Shown one piece after another: positions 20,125-29,873 of a stretch of 64,000 bases of DNA. The notes under the pieces were generated by a model. The model was not told the origin of the DNA. It saw nothing but the letters and a program-made list of their open reading frames with translations, and did not search any database. Both the position numbers and the translations under genes were made by a program. How positions within the stretch are numbered: the stretch's first letter is position 1; the number at the start of each line of letters is the position of its first letter. The DNA is from Thermoanaerobaculia bacterium (GTDB taxonomy: Bacteria > Acidobacteriota > Thermoanaerobaculia > Multivoradales > JAHEKO01): contig CALZIK010000033.1 of the NCBI GenBank assembly GCA_945787635.1, positions 20,440 through 84,439 on the forward strand. Direction: 5' to 3'.

Positions 20125-20837
20125 TGCCTGGCGGGCGGCACGAGGTCGATGTCGGAAAGCTCGACCGGTCGACCGTGATCGAGGCGAAATACTCGGTCCG
20201 CAACGTGGGCGACTTCGCGACTGTGAGTCGCCATCACCAGAGTTTTGCCCTCCTGCCGGGTCATCGAATCAATCAGGTCCAGCACCTCGCGCCCGGTGTC
20301 GGCGTCGAGGTTGCCGGTGGGTTCGTCGGCGAGAAGCAGGTCGGGATCGTGCGCGAGCGCCCTGGCAATGGCGACACGCTGGCGCTCTCCGCCGGAGAGT
20401 CGCTCGGGAAAGCTCGCGCGGCGCGCGCCCAGACCGACTCGATCGAGCAGCTCCAGTGCGCGCTCGCGCTCTTGCTTTCCCAGCCGGCCGGACAGCTCCA
20501 GGGGCAGAAGGAGGTTCTCTTCGACGGTCAAGGTGGGCAGCAAGTTGAAGAACTGGAAAACGAACCCGATGCGATGCCGGCGGAAAAGAGTGCGCTCGCG
20601 CTCGCTCAGCTCATGGAGGGAGACGCCGTCGACGACAACCCCGCCTTCGTCGGGCAGGTCGATTCCCGAGACCAGATTGAGCAGCGTCGTCTTGCCGGAG
20701 CCGCTGCGTCCGAGGAGAACCACCAACTCTCCCGGGTCGATCGCCAGAGTCGCGCGGTCGAGGACGACGTGAGTCCGGTCCCCCTCCTGGTACGACTTCG
20801 AGAGCTCGAGGAGCTCGATGAACGGATCGCCGCGCAC
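20121..20837 (-). CDS. ABC transporter ATP-binding protein (LolD/MacB type)
   Basis: A 238-residue ATPase of the LolD/MacB export class. All nucleotide-site motifs are intact: Walker [14 protein letters not shown]-loop near [14 protein letters not shown], signature [15 protein letters not shown], Walker [13 protein letters not shown] and the switch His in [10 protein letters not shown]. The FQ(F)FNLLPTLT sequence after the Q-loop is typical of this subfamily. It is the first gene of the AttEFGH-like set and follows the ATP-cone kinase gene by five bases, suggesting a four-gene operon. Confidence 0.93.
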   Translation of the reverse strand: MRGDPFIELLELSKSYQEGDRTHVVLDRATLAIDPGELVVLLGRSGSGKTTLLNLVSGIDLPDEGGVVVDGVSLHELSERERTLFRRHRIGFVFQFFNLLPTLTVEENLLLPLELSGRLGKQERERALELLDRVGLGARRASFPERLSGGERQRVAIARALAHDPDLLLADEPTGNLDADTGREVLDLIDSMTRQEGKTLVMATHSREVAHVADRVFRLDHGRPVELSDIDLVPPARQ

Positions 20838-20842
20838 TCTAC

Positions 20843-22189
20843 TTAATGGACTTCGTAGGCGCTGCCGCCTAAGAACTCCCGGAGCAGCGAGGTCGGCGGA
20901 ACGATCGAGTCGTCCGCCACGCCCTCGATCGTCGCCAGGAGGTCGTGGATTCGCTTGGCCCGCAGATAGCCGTCGAGGCGGCGCTCGTCGCCCCGCCAGG
21001 CGGACAGGAAGTCGGGTAGGTGCTCGAACAGGCGGTGCTTCAGAAACGGCAACTCGTAAGGCAGCGCGCTGTTGACCTTGAAATCGGCTGTGGCATGGTG
21101 CGGGATGATGTGCTTGAGCTCGCTACGCCGGACGTAGTGCCAGTGCAGGATGGTCTTTTCCGGCGGGTAGGCTCGAAACTGGCTGTCGCGGAGCATGCGA
21201 CGGAGCAGACGGATATCGGTCCAGCGGATGTACTCACCGTTGGTGTCCTTGAACTGGCTGACGGTCTCGATGTAGATCTTGCACTTGCGCTCCGCTCGAA
21301 CGCTTTCGGTCAGGCCGCTGTATAGACCGTGGAGGTTGTCGAGGAGGACCAGGCTCCCGGGCTCGGGCTCGAATCGGGTGGTGTCGCCGGTGCGCTTTCC
21401 CGTTCTGAAGTCGTAGGTGGGCATGTCGACCGGCCGCCCGGCGTCTACCTCGGCGAGATGCCGGTTGATCAGACCCAGGTCGAGCGCTTCCGGAGTCTCG
21501 AAGTCGTAGTCGCCGAACTCGTCTTTTGGATGGAGCTCGAGATCGAAGAAGTAGTTGTCGAGCGACATCGGTATGACATGGAGGCCATGGGCCTCGAGGT
21601 GCTCCCTGAGCTTCATGGTCGTGGTGGTCTTGCCGGACGAGCTGGGCCCGGCGACGATCACGAAACGCAACTCGGATCGTCGCTCGAGGATCGCGTTGGC
21701 CGCGCCCTCGATCATGGCATCGTAGGTTCTTTCGGCTGCCTCGATCAGCGCGGCCAACCGGCCGGCGCCTACGATCTCGTTGAGACCGGCGACCGTGTGG
21801 CAGCCGTGTTCGACGTTCCAGTCGAGGGCCTGCCACATCATCTTGTACGGAATATTGTCGATTTGAGCGGACTCCATGAGATCGCGCATCTGGGCCCGCT
21901 TACGCCGGTAGGCATTGTAGGCCTTGGCTATCTGGGCCGCCTTGGGATGGGCGCTCTTGATCAGAACGCGCTCGACGATGTCCTGAATATTCTCGACGGT
22001 GGGCGGCAGTTCGTCGGTGTAGTTGGCGCGGGCGGCTTCGACCACCTTCCGGGTGACCGTGCCGGCCAAATCCCGATCGTGGTGGCCGACGCTGGCGCCG
22101 GCCTTGTAGACGGCGACGGCGATCTTCTCCTGGTCGAACGGGACGATCGTGCCGGTGCGCTTGATGATGTTTGACGGTGAGGAAGCCAT
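20843..22189 (-). CDS. ATP-cone / uridine-kinase-like P-loop fusion
   Basis: A 448-residue protein with two parts. Residues about 7-95 are an ATP-cone ([20 protein letters not shown] ... [10 protein letters not shown] ... AYRRKRAQ), the allosteric nucleotide sensor of ribonucleotide reductases and NrdR. From about 165 a uridine kinase/phosphoribulokinase P-loop domain follows: [16 protein letters not shown] (Walker A), [10 protein letters not shown], and [11 protein letters not shown] (Walker B region). The C-terminal 100 residues are helical. The likely reaction is phosphorylation of uridine/cytidine or a related substrate, under feedback by ATP/dATP through the cone (inference from the fusion). 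First gene of the operon leading into the ABC system. Confidence 0.85.
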   Translation of the reverse strand: MASSPSNIIKRTGTIVPFDQEKIAVAVYKAGASVGHHDRDLAGTVTRKVVEAARANYTDELPPTVENIQDIVERVLIKSAHPKAAQIAKAYNAYRRKRAQMRDLMESAQIDNIPYKMMWQALDWNVEHGCHTVAGLNEIVGAGRLAALIEAAERTYDAMIEGAANAILERRSELRFVIVAGPSSSGKTTTTMKLREHLEAHGLHVIPMSLDNYFFDLELHPKDEFGDYDFETPEALDLGLINRHLAEVDAGRPVDMPTYDFRTGKRTGDTTRFEPEPGSLVLLDNLHGLYSGLTESVRAERKCKIYIETVSQFKDTNGEYIRWTDIRLLRRMLRDSQFRAYPPEKTILHWHYVRRSELKHIIPHHATADFKVNSALPYELPFLKHRLFEHLPDFLSAWRGDERRLDGYLRAKRIHDLLATIEGVADDSIVPPTSLLREFLGGSAYEVH

Positions 22190-22246
22190 TCGCAGTCCGA
22201 CTCTACGCCATGAAGATAGAGGGGCGGCCGACTTCCGAGCCGGCGG

Positions 22247-22575
22247 CTAGAGTGCCTTGCGCAGAAAAACGCGCGAGTGGCCGGGTGGATAATCCTCTAG
22301 CTCGGCAAAGACGCGGTAACCATGCCGTTCGTAGAACGGACGCGCCTGATAGCTGAGCGTGTCCAGATGAGCTCGAGCGCAGCCCCGGCGCCGCGCCTTC
22401 GATCGCTCGGAGCAAGCGCGAGCCAAGGCCGTATCTCCGCAGCGGGACGGCGACCCAGAGCAGGTGGACGTGGAGCCAGTTCCAGTTGACCCTGCCGCTG
22501 ACGCCGCCCGCGAGCCGGCCTTCGACATCGCGCGCTATGATCGCAAGAGGTCGAAAGCCCGGCTCATCCTAGTCA
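22247..22575 (-). pseudogene. GNAT acetyltransferase, N-truncated and frameshifted
   Basis: Remnant of a Gcn5-related N-acetyltransferase. From about 22575 one frame reads GFRPLAIIARDVEGRLAGGV and on through VNWNWLHVHLLWVAVPLRR and YGLGSRLLRAIE (acetyl-CoA site). One extra G close to 22405 then shifts the frame; the second frame gives ARRRGCARAHLDTLSYQARP then FYERHGYRVFAELEDYPPGH to the TAG at 22247-22249. Removing that base restores a continuous GNAT C-terminal half. The roughly 50 residues normally before FRPLA are absent: stops occur in all frames just upstream, close to the divergent gene at 22648. Probably dead; a sequencing error could explain the frameshift but not the missing start. 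Confidence 0.7.
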
Positions 22576-22647
22576 CTCCTAATCACCCCGAATCTACCGA
22601 ACCGGCCCGGACTCGGCGAGGGCGCTCTGCGCTGGTAGCCTTCGCTC

Positions 22648-23622
22648 GTGCGCTTGAGATGCCTCTCGGCAGCCGACATCGCGGTGGCGCTTCCCATGCG
22701 CGCCGCGATCGAGGCCATGAAGCTGGCCTATCTGGCGCTGGCCGAGGGCCGGGCCGTCGCGCCACAGCGGCAGGTGATTCCGATGGGTTTCGACGCGGTG
22801 ACCCTCCTGATGGGCGGCTGCGTTCCCGGCGCGGGACTGGCGGCCAAGATCGTTTCCGTCGTCCCCGGGAATGCCGAGCGCGGCCGGCCGGTGATCAGCG
22901 GGCTGGTCGTGGCGCTCGACGAGATCACCGGCGAGCCCGTCGCGATTCTCGACGGAACCTTCCTGACCTCGTGGCGAACCGGCGCGGCCGCGGGCGCCGC
23001 GACCGATCTTCTGGCCCGCAAGGACGCGCGTCAAGCGGCTCTTCTCGGCTGTGGAGCCCAGGCACCCGCCCAGCTCTTGGCACTCGACACCACGCGCGAG
23101 CTCGAGGTCGTGCGGCTCTTCAACCGGACGCGAGCGCGCGCCGAGGCTCTGGCCGAGACGATGGCAGCCAAGGTGCGAGCCAGTCTCGAGGTGGCCGATA
23201 CGGTCGGGGAGGCCGTGCGGTCGGCCGACATCGTCACCTGCGTGACTAGCTCGACCGAACCGCTTTTCCCCGGCGGCCTGCTCTCTCCCGGCGCGCATCT
23301 CAACGCCATGGGCAGCTTCACCCTCGGGATGCGCGAGCTCGACGAGGTGGTGGTGGGGCGCTCTCGCGTCTTCATCGACTCACTGGAAGCCGCGCTGGCC
23401 GAGGCCGGCGAGCTGGTCGCGGCGGAGCGGGCGGGAGCCACCAGCCGAGCCGACTGGATCGAAATCGGGCGAGTGGTGGCCGGGACGGCCGAGGGGCGGC
23501 GGTCCCCGGACGAGATCACGCTGTTCAAGTCAGTCGGTCAGGCCGCGCAGGACGTCCTGGCGGCGAGTCGAGTCGTCGAAGGAGCGCAGCCGGCCGGGCT
23601 GGGAGTGGTTGTTGAGCTCTAG
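22648..23622 (+). CDS. ornithine cyclodeaminase/mu-crystallin family, probable pyrroline-2-carboxylate reductase
   Basis: A 324-residue member of the ornithine cyclodeaminase/mu-crystallin family. Seen: the Lys-containing GLAAKIVSVVPGN, the GTFLTSWRTGAAAGAATDLLAR segment, the Rossmann loop AALLGCGAQAPAQLLAL and the late DEITLFKSVGQAAQDV. In this family the stated activities include ketimine reduction. The next gene, overlapping by 14 bases, has the Cys/Thr signature of trans-3-hydroxy-L-proline dehydratase, whose product 1-pyrroline-2-carboxylate is reduced to L-proline by exactly this type of enzyme. I therefore favour Pyr2C reductase over true ornithine cyclodeaminase (inference from context). 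GTG start at 22648. Confidence 0.82.
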   Translation: MRLRCLSAADIAVALPMRAAIEAMKLAYLALAEGRAVAPQRQVIPMGFDAVTLLMGGCVPGAGLAAKIVSVVPGNAERGRPVISGLVVALDEITGEPVAILDGTFLTSWRTGAAAGAATDLLARKDARQAALLGCGAQAPAQLLALDTTRELEVVRLFNRTRARAEALAETMAAKVRASLEVADTVGEAVRSADIVTCVTSSTEPLFPGGLLSPGAHLNAMGSFTLGMRELDEVVVGRSRVFIDSLEAALAEAGELVAAERAGATSRADWIEIGRVVAGTAEGRRSPDEITLFKSVGQAAQDVLAASRVVEGAQPAGLGVVVEL

Positions 23623-24643
23623 GCGGCAGGCTCCCTCGGTGCCGGAAGGTTGGCTTCGTCTGACGACTCTCGATGCCCATGCGGCCGGGGAGCCGCTCCG
23701 GATCGTCACCGGCGGCCTTCCCGAGATCCCCGGTGCCACCATGCTGGAGAAAAGAAGGTTTGCTCGAGATTCTCTCGACCATCTCCGGCGGCTCCTGATC
23801 TTCGAGCCTCGCGGACACGCCGACATGTACGCCTGCTATCTGACCGATCCGGTCACTGCGGACGCCGATGCCGGCGTTTTGTTTCTCCACAACGAGGGCT
23901 ACAGCACGATGTGCGGACATGCGATCATCGCGCTCACCAAGGTGGGCTTGGAGGCGGGTTGGTTCGAGGGGCCGGTGGTCCGACTGGACACCCCGGCGGG
24001 TAGGGTCGAGGCGCAAGCCCACCTCGTGGGCGGTCGTGTCGAGTCCGTCTCGTTCGTGAACGTCCCGTCCTTTGTTTCGGCCCTCGATCTCGAGGTCGAT
24101 GTGCCGACCTTGGGAACGATTCGGTGCGACGTCGCCTACGGTGGCGCCTTCTATGCCTACGTGGAGGCCGCCGCCGTCGGTCTGGCCGTCGAGCCCGACA
24201 GCTACCGCAGAATCATCGATATCGCGATGAGAATCAAGCACGCGGTCATGTCGAGCTACGATGTTCGTCACCCGTCGGGGGCTTCCGATCTCGAATTCCT
24301 CTACGGCACGATTCTGGTCGACTCTCGAAAGCCAGGTGGAGCCGTTCACAGCCGCAATGTCTGCGTGTTCGCCGACGGCGAAGTGGATCGGTCGCCCACG
24401 GGCACCGGCGTGAGCGGTCGAGCTGCGATTCTCCACGCCCGGGGAGCGCTCCCAGCAGAAAAGCGCATCACGATCGAGAGCCTCGTCGGGACCCGTTTCG
24501 ATGTGCGCGTGGTGGGAACGACGACCGTCGGAACCGTTCCCGCGGTGGTGCCCGAGGTGACCGGCTCAGGCCACCTCACCGGACGTCACGAGTTCGTCCT
24601 CGACCCCGACGATCCGCTGGCCGGCGGCGTTCTCCTGCGGTAG
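23609..24643 (+). CDS. trans-3-hydroxy-L-proline dehydratase (proline racemase superfamily)
   Basis: A 344-residue proline racemase superfamily member. Racemases and 4-hydroxyproline epimerases use two cysteines. Here the first is Cys102 (YSTMCGHAIIAL), but the second motif reads EVDRSPTGTGVSGR, with Thr264 where the second Cys should be. A Cys/Thr pair is the recognised signature of trans-3-hydroxy-L-proline dehydratase, which removes water to give 1-pyrroline-2-carboxylate. The upstream gene supplies the matching reductase. Start is drawn at TTG 23609, overlapping the previous gene; a downstream GTG near 23642 is possible, as the family's conserved sequence begins at LRLTTLDAHAAGEP. Confidence 0.85.
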   Translation: MLSSRRQAPSVPEGWLRLTTLDAHAAGEPLRIVTGGLPEIPGATMLEKRRFARDSLDHLRRLLIFEPRGHADMYACYLTDPVTADADAGVLFLHNEGYSTMCGHAIIALTKVGLEAGWFEGPVVRLDTPAGRVEAQAHLVGGRVESVSFVNVPSFVSALDLEVDVPTLGTIRCDVAYGGAFYAYVEAAAVGLAVEPDSYRRIIDIAMRIKHAVMSSYDVRHPSGASDLEFLYGTILVDSRKPGGAVHSRNVCVFADGEVDRSPTGTGVSGRAAILHARGALPAEKRITIESLVGTRFDVRVVGTTTVGTVPAVVPEVTGSGHLTGRHEFVLDPDDPLAGGVLLR

Positions 24644-24656
24644 TTCTGGTGTCCCG

Positions 24657-24839
24657 CTAGTCGTCGAGCCGGTCGACCTCGACCCGTGTGCCGCCTGCTT
24701 CCCGCCGGACTCGCATTCGCCAGGGATTGCAGCAGACTTCGCAGTCCTGAACCATCTCGCCGCTGACGTCGGCTTCGACGAAGACCTCGACCGGCTCGCC
24801 GCAGTATGGGCAGCTCACGGCGACTCCGTCTTCACTCAT
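24657..24839 (-). CDS. CPXCG-motif small zinc-ribbon protein
   Basis: A 60-residue cysteine-rich protein of the CPXCG family. Two Cys pairs are visible, SCPYCGEPVEV and QDCEVCCNPWRMRV, forming a probable single zinc ribbon; role unknown. Its ATG (24837-24839) overlaps the TGA of the upstream M16 peptidase gene (24836-24838), so it is the last gene of that operon. Small and acidic at the C-terminus. Confidence 0.85.
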   Translation of the reverse strand: MSEDGVAVSCPYCGEPVEVFVEADVSGEMVQDCEVCCNPWRMRVRREAGGTRVEVDRLDD

Positions 24840-26458
24840 TGACTCGCGCCCTGGAACATCCTTTCGATGGGGACGATCGAGATCGAGTCCGGGTGGACCT
24901 TGATCTTCTCGATCGTCTTGTCGGCGTTGATGACTTCCTCCTCGGGAGGGGCGTTGTACTTCATCGGGCTGGGCTCGTCCCCCGTCAAGTAGGCCTTCAC
25001 GGTGTCGGCATTCGCCGTGACCACGACGACCTGCAGGTTCTCGCTCTGGAGATGCCTACGGACGGCCGCATTGACCTGGTCGAGGGTCAGCGCCTTGAGC
25101 CGGGCGTCGATCTCGTCGATGTAGGAAGGCATCTCGTAGAAGCTGCTGTCCATGAGAAAGCCGAGACGATTGGCTGGACTCTGAGCCCACAACTTCGAAT
25201 AGTTGACGACGAAGTCCCGGGCGAGCTCGAACTCCTCCTGAGTCATTCCTTTTTCGATCAGGCGATCCACCTCATAGAGCGCGTTGCGCAGGGCGAAGTG
25301 AGCCGTTTCGGGGACCACCGGGCGCACCCACACCGAAAAGTACTGTTGGCGACGAGGGACGGTGGGGGTCGGATTGCTCGTGAAGGGCGGCAGGTGCCAG
25401 TGCTCGATGTAGGAGTAGTCGCCGTAGTTGAGACCGCGCTTGCCCCGCAGCTGCTTCATCAAACGCCCATGAAAGGTGCGGTGCTCGCCCAGGAAGCTGT
25501 TGGCGACCATCAGGGGGTAGTAATCCGGGCTGCTGCGGTTGATTCCGAGCGCATAGCCGAAGTGGATCCCGACCGAGTCGGTGGGCTTCTCGATCAGTGT
25601 GAAGTCTCTTCCCTCGACCTTGGCGGCTGCCGGCAGGTCGAAACTGACGCGGCCGTCTCGTGCGCCGCCTTGCGGCAGTTCGGCGAGCCGCATGGAAAGC
25701 TCCGCGACCAACCCCTCCGGATATCCACCGGCCAGGCCGAGCATCAGGTTGGAGGGATAGTAGTGCTTCTTGTAGAAAGTTCTGACGTCGTCGAGTGTGA
25801 TCGCGGCAAGACCCTCGATGGTGCCCTCGGGAGCATGGCCATACGGATGCCCGGCGAAGATCACCTGTTGTAGCGCCTCGAGTCCCAGCAACTCGTCGTT
25901 GGACGCGCGCAGGGTGTTGGACAAATACGCTTCGAGCTGCGCCTTGTGCCTCTTGAAATCCTCCTCGCGGAACCCGGGCTCGAGAATGCCCTCGAGGAGC
26001 AGATTCAAGTACTCCAAAAGAGTCTCGCGATGGACATCGCCGCCGATCACCGTCACCTCGCGATCGGTGGTCACATCGATCGAAGCCGCCATGGGGTAGA
26101 GCTTGTCGATGACCTCGGCGTAGCTGTGCTTGACGGTTCCGGACTGGGCGAGCATCAAGCCGGTCAGGGCGGCGAGCCCTTCCTTGCCCTTCGGGTCGTG
26201 CATCGAGCCGGCCTTGAAAAGCAGCTTGATCGAGATGAGTGGCGAGCTTGCGCTGCGCAGGGTCACCACCTTGGCGAGAGCGGTCGCGGAGTCGCCGGCC
26301 GTTGCCTGCGAGGTCTCCCCGGCTACTCTGGAGCCCGGGTCGTCGTGGTCGGGACGCGAAACGCTTTCGGAGCTCTGGGCGCGGGCAAAAGCGGGAACCG
26401 AAAGGGTCGAAACAGCCAGGGCGATGAGAGCCAGTGCGGTAATCGTTGTCTTGCACAT
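24836..26458 (-). CDS. M16 family peptidase-like protein, zinc motif missing
   Basis: A 540-residue exported M16 (insulinase/pitrilysin) protein with a signal peptide cleaved after about residue 26 (AVSTLSVPAFA). The two M16 halves are recognisable (KEGLAALTGLMLAQSGT; EGTIEGLAAITLDDVRTFYKKHYYPSNLML). The catalytic HxxEH is absent: the corresponding stretch is LAALTGLMLAQ. This is the pattern of the non-catalytic beta subunit of a two-gene M16 peptidase, with the catalytic subunit directly upstream (stop 13 bases before this start, separated by an AGGAGAAA ribosome-binding site). Expected to act in the periplasm, or at the outer membrane, on peptides as a heterodimer. Confidence 0.88.
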   Translation of the reverse strand: MCKTTITALALIALAVSTLSVPAFARAQSSESVSRPDHDDPGSRVAGETSQATAGDSATALAKVVTLRSASSPLISIKLLFKAGSMHDPKGKEGLAALTGLMLAQSGTVKHSYAEVIDKLYPMAASIDVTTDREVTVIGGDVHRETLLEYLNLLLEGILEPGFREEDFKRHKAQLEAYLSNTLRASNDELLGLEALQQVIFAGHPYGHAPEGTIEGLAAITLDDVRTFYKKHYYPSNLMLGLAGGYPEGLVAELSMRLAELPQGGARDGRVSFDLPAAAKVEGRDFTLIEKPTDSVGIHFGYALGINRSSPDYYPLMVANSFLGEHRTFHGRLMKQLRGKRGLNYGDYSYIEHWHLPPFTSNPTPTVPRRQQYFSVWVRPVVPETAHFALRNALYEVDRLIEKGMTQEEFELARDFVVNYSKLWAQSPANRLGFLMDSSFYEMPSYIDEIDARLKALTLDQVNAAVRRHLQSENLQVVVVTANADTVKAYLTGDEPSPMKYNAPPEEEVINADKTIEKIKVHPDSISIVPIERMFQGASQ

Positions 26459-26470
26459 GTCGTGTTTCTC

Positions 26471-27838
<1,368 letters not shown>

Positions 27839-27962
27839 TTCATCCTCCTCGTACTGGGTTCGGGTGAGACTGGGGGAGAGGCTCGAAAGGTGGCCTAGCG
27901 TGTGCCCCACAGGTACGATCTATACTAGCAAGTGTTTCTAAACGCGTCCGAAAAGAGCCACT

Positions 27963-29414
27963 TTGACACTTGACGATTTGTTTTTGCCAGTCCTCAGCCT
28001 GGTGGCGGCCGGCGCAGTGCTGGGGCTGGCGCTGGCACGGCGCCGGATCAGCGCTCTGCGCAGCGAATTGAGCCGGCTGCGGGAGGTCGAGGACAAAGCC
28101 TCCGAGCTCCAGCGTCAGCATCAGAGTTTGGGCCAGCTGATCAGCGAGTACCTGGGGTTCATGCGGGCGCTTCACAGTGCCGACGGCCTGCGTGAGATTC
28201 CGCAGATGCTGCTCAAGTTCATGGCCTGGCTGTTCGATCCTGAAGAAGCCTTGGTTCTGATGCATCGCCGCGCGGCGGTCACCGACGGCGAGCGCGAGCA
28301 TCAGCTGATCGTCGCTGCGTGTATCGGGACCAAAGTCAGGAAGGGGACGATCCTTCGGCTGGGAGTCGGTGAGCTCAGCACCGTCGCCCTGGCCGGCGGC
28401 ACGCTCGATTCCGAGCGCGGGCAGGGCGGGCGGGGAGGAGAGCTGGAGGGGTTCGTGCCGGATCTCGCGGTGCCGGTTTCGATCGACAGCCAAACTCTGG
28501 GAGTCCTGACGTTGATGAAGGCCAACAAGCCGAGAATGCACGCTCGACAGCTGCTGTCGTTGTTTGCTCAGTCCGCGGCTTTGGCCTATCGCAACGCAAA
28601 CGCTCTCAACCGGGTTCGCAGTCAGGCGGATGTCGACGCTCTGACCGGAGTTCTCAACAAGCGAGGGCTGGCGGCGGCGCTCGAGAGCTTCATCGCAAAA
28701 ACCACCAGTCATGGCCGACCGCTGGCGATCTTTCTCTTCGATATCGACAACTTCAAAAACTACAACGACACCAACGGGCATCTGGCCGGTGACGACTGTC
28801 TGCGCCTCATGGCGCGTCTGGTGACCGAGTCGATACGGGCGGATGACGCCTTCGGTCGGTATGGCGGCGAGGAGTTTCTGGTGATTCTTCCTTGGCGCAC
28901 CACCGAGGACGCGCACCTCGTGGCGGAGAAGGTGAGAATGAATATCGAGGCCTTTGACTTTCCCTTCGGGGAGAACCAGCCCCTCGGTCGCGTGACGGTC
29001 AGTGGAGGCGTGGCCTCGATACCCGAGCACGCGAGCGACACGACCGATCTCATCGAGGCCGCCGACCGGGCTCTGTATGCGGCCAAGAACGCCGGGCGCA
29101 ATCGCGTCCGCCGGGCCGAGATGATGGTCGCACCCGAGCGGGTTGAAAACGCCATCGACGAGCTCGAGCCTCTCCCACTCGAGATCGAGGACCTCCAGCA
29201 GATCAGCGGGATCGGCCCCGCGTTCGCCACCAGGCTCAAGGAGCTGGGAGTGATCAGCTTTCGGCAGATCTCGGAGCTGGACTGGCGGGGCATTCAGAGT
29301 CTGGCTGTCGCTCTCGGCACGACGCCGGAGAGAATCCTGCGCGAGGAGTGGTTGAGCCAGGCCCGGGAACTGAGCTCGTCCGCCCTCGCTCCTCATTCGG
29401 CGGGTGACGACTGA
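27963..29414 (+). CDS. membrane GAF-GGDEF diguanylate cyclase with C-terminal helix-hairpin-helix
   Basis: A 483-residue protein. One N-terminal membrane helix (FLPVLSLVAAGAVLGLALA), a coiled coil, a GAF-like sensor domain (about 55-215), then a GGDEF domain with an intact active site RYGGEEF, substrate motif DIDNFKNYNDTNGH and the inhibitory site RADD five residues before GGEEF, so product feedback is expected. The last 80 residues are unusual: IEDLQQISGIGPAFATRLKE then LGVISFRQISELDW, a helix-hairpin-helix fold seen in DNA-binding and DUF4332-like proteins. It should make c-di-GMP, possibly for the PilZ proteins here. Start TTG 27963 is uncertain. Confidence 0.88.
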   Translation: MTLDDLFLPVLSLVAAGAVLGLALARRRISALRSELSRLREVEDKASELQRQHQSLGQLISEYLGFMRALHSADGLREIPQMLLKFMAWLFDPEEALVLMHRRAAVTDGEREHQLIVAACIGTKVRKGTILRLGVGELSTVALAGGTLDSERGQGGRGGELEGFVPDLAVPVSIDSQTLGVLTLMKANKPRMHARQLLSLFAQSAALAYRNANALNRVRSQADVDALTGVLNKRGLAAALESFIAKTTSHGRPLAIFLFDIDNFKNYNDTNGHLAGDDCLRLMARLVTESIRADDAFGRYGGEEFLVILPWRTTEDAHLVAEKVRMNIEAFDFPFGENQPLGRVTVSGGVASIPEHASDTTDLIEAADRALYAAKNAGRNRVRRAEMMVAPERVENAIDELEPLPLEIEDLQQISGIGPAFATRLKELGVISFRQISELDWRGIQSLAVALGTTPERILREEWLSQARELSSSALAPHSAGDD

Positions 29415-29451
29415 AGCCGGGCGCCCGGGTCTCCTCAGTTCTCCCGCTGGA

Positions 29452-29793
29452 TCACGGACGCGAGCGATCGTGAACGGCCACCCAGATTGTGGCGTCATCG
29501 GCGTCGGTCGCCACGACGCGGTGACGGCATCGCGCCGGTAGGTGGATCCAGTCGCCGGGGACGAGATCGAGTATTGACGGTGGCACTTCGATCTCGAGCC
29601 GGGCTCGGCCCGTGAGAACGGCGACCCATTCGTCCCGTGGCTGGTCGTACCAGAAGTTCTCGGCCGAGGCCTGTCCCCTGGATACGATTCGTTCGACGCG
29701 AAAGCCCGCGCCCTCCGAAAGAGTCTCGAACTTCTCGGTCTGCGAAGCGTCCGGCAGCTGCTCGAAGAGATTCCCGGTGGCTGGTCGTTCCAC
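29452..29793 (-). CDS. cupin domain protein
   Basis: A 113-residue single-domain cupin (small beta-barrel). The two cupin motifs are recognisable: DEWVAVLTGRARLEIE (motif 1, with an acidic residue and no clear His pair) and VPGDWIHLPARCRHRVVAT (motif 2, His at PARCRH). This resembles the 'phosphoribosylaminoimidazole carboxylase-like' small cupins of unknown function. Start is placed at GTG 29793, where similarity begins (VERPATGNLFEQLPD); the frame is open to ATG 29850, only 23 bases from the divergent metallopeptidase gene. Confidence 0.75.
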   Translation of the reverse strand: MERPATGNLFEQLPDASQTEKFETLSEGAGFRVERIVSRGQASAENFWYDQPRDEWVAVLTGRARLEIEVPPSILDLVPGDWIHLPARCRHRVVATDADDATIWVAVHDRSRP

Positions 29794-29873
29794 GCCGTAC
29801 AGGGTACCGTAGCCGCTGAACGCAGGCCGCGGTCCGGCTCCGTCTCGCACGATCCTGACTTTCTTCCGCCAAG

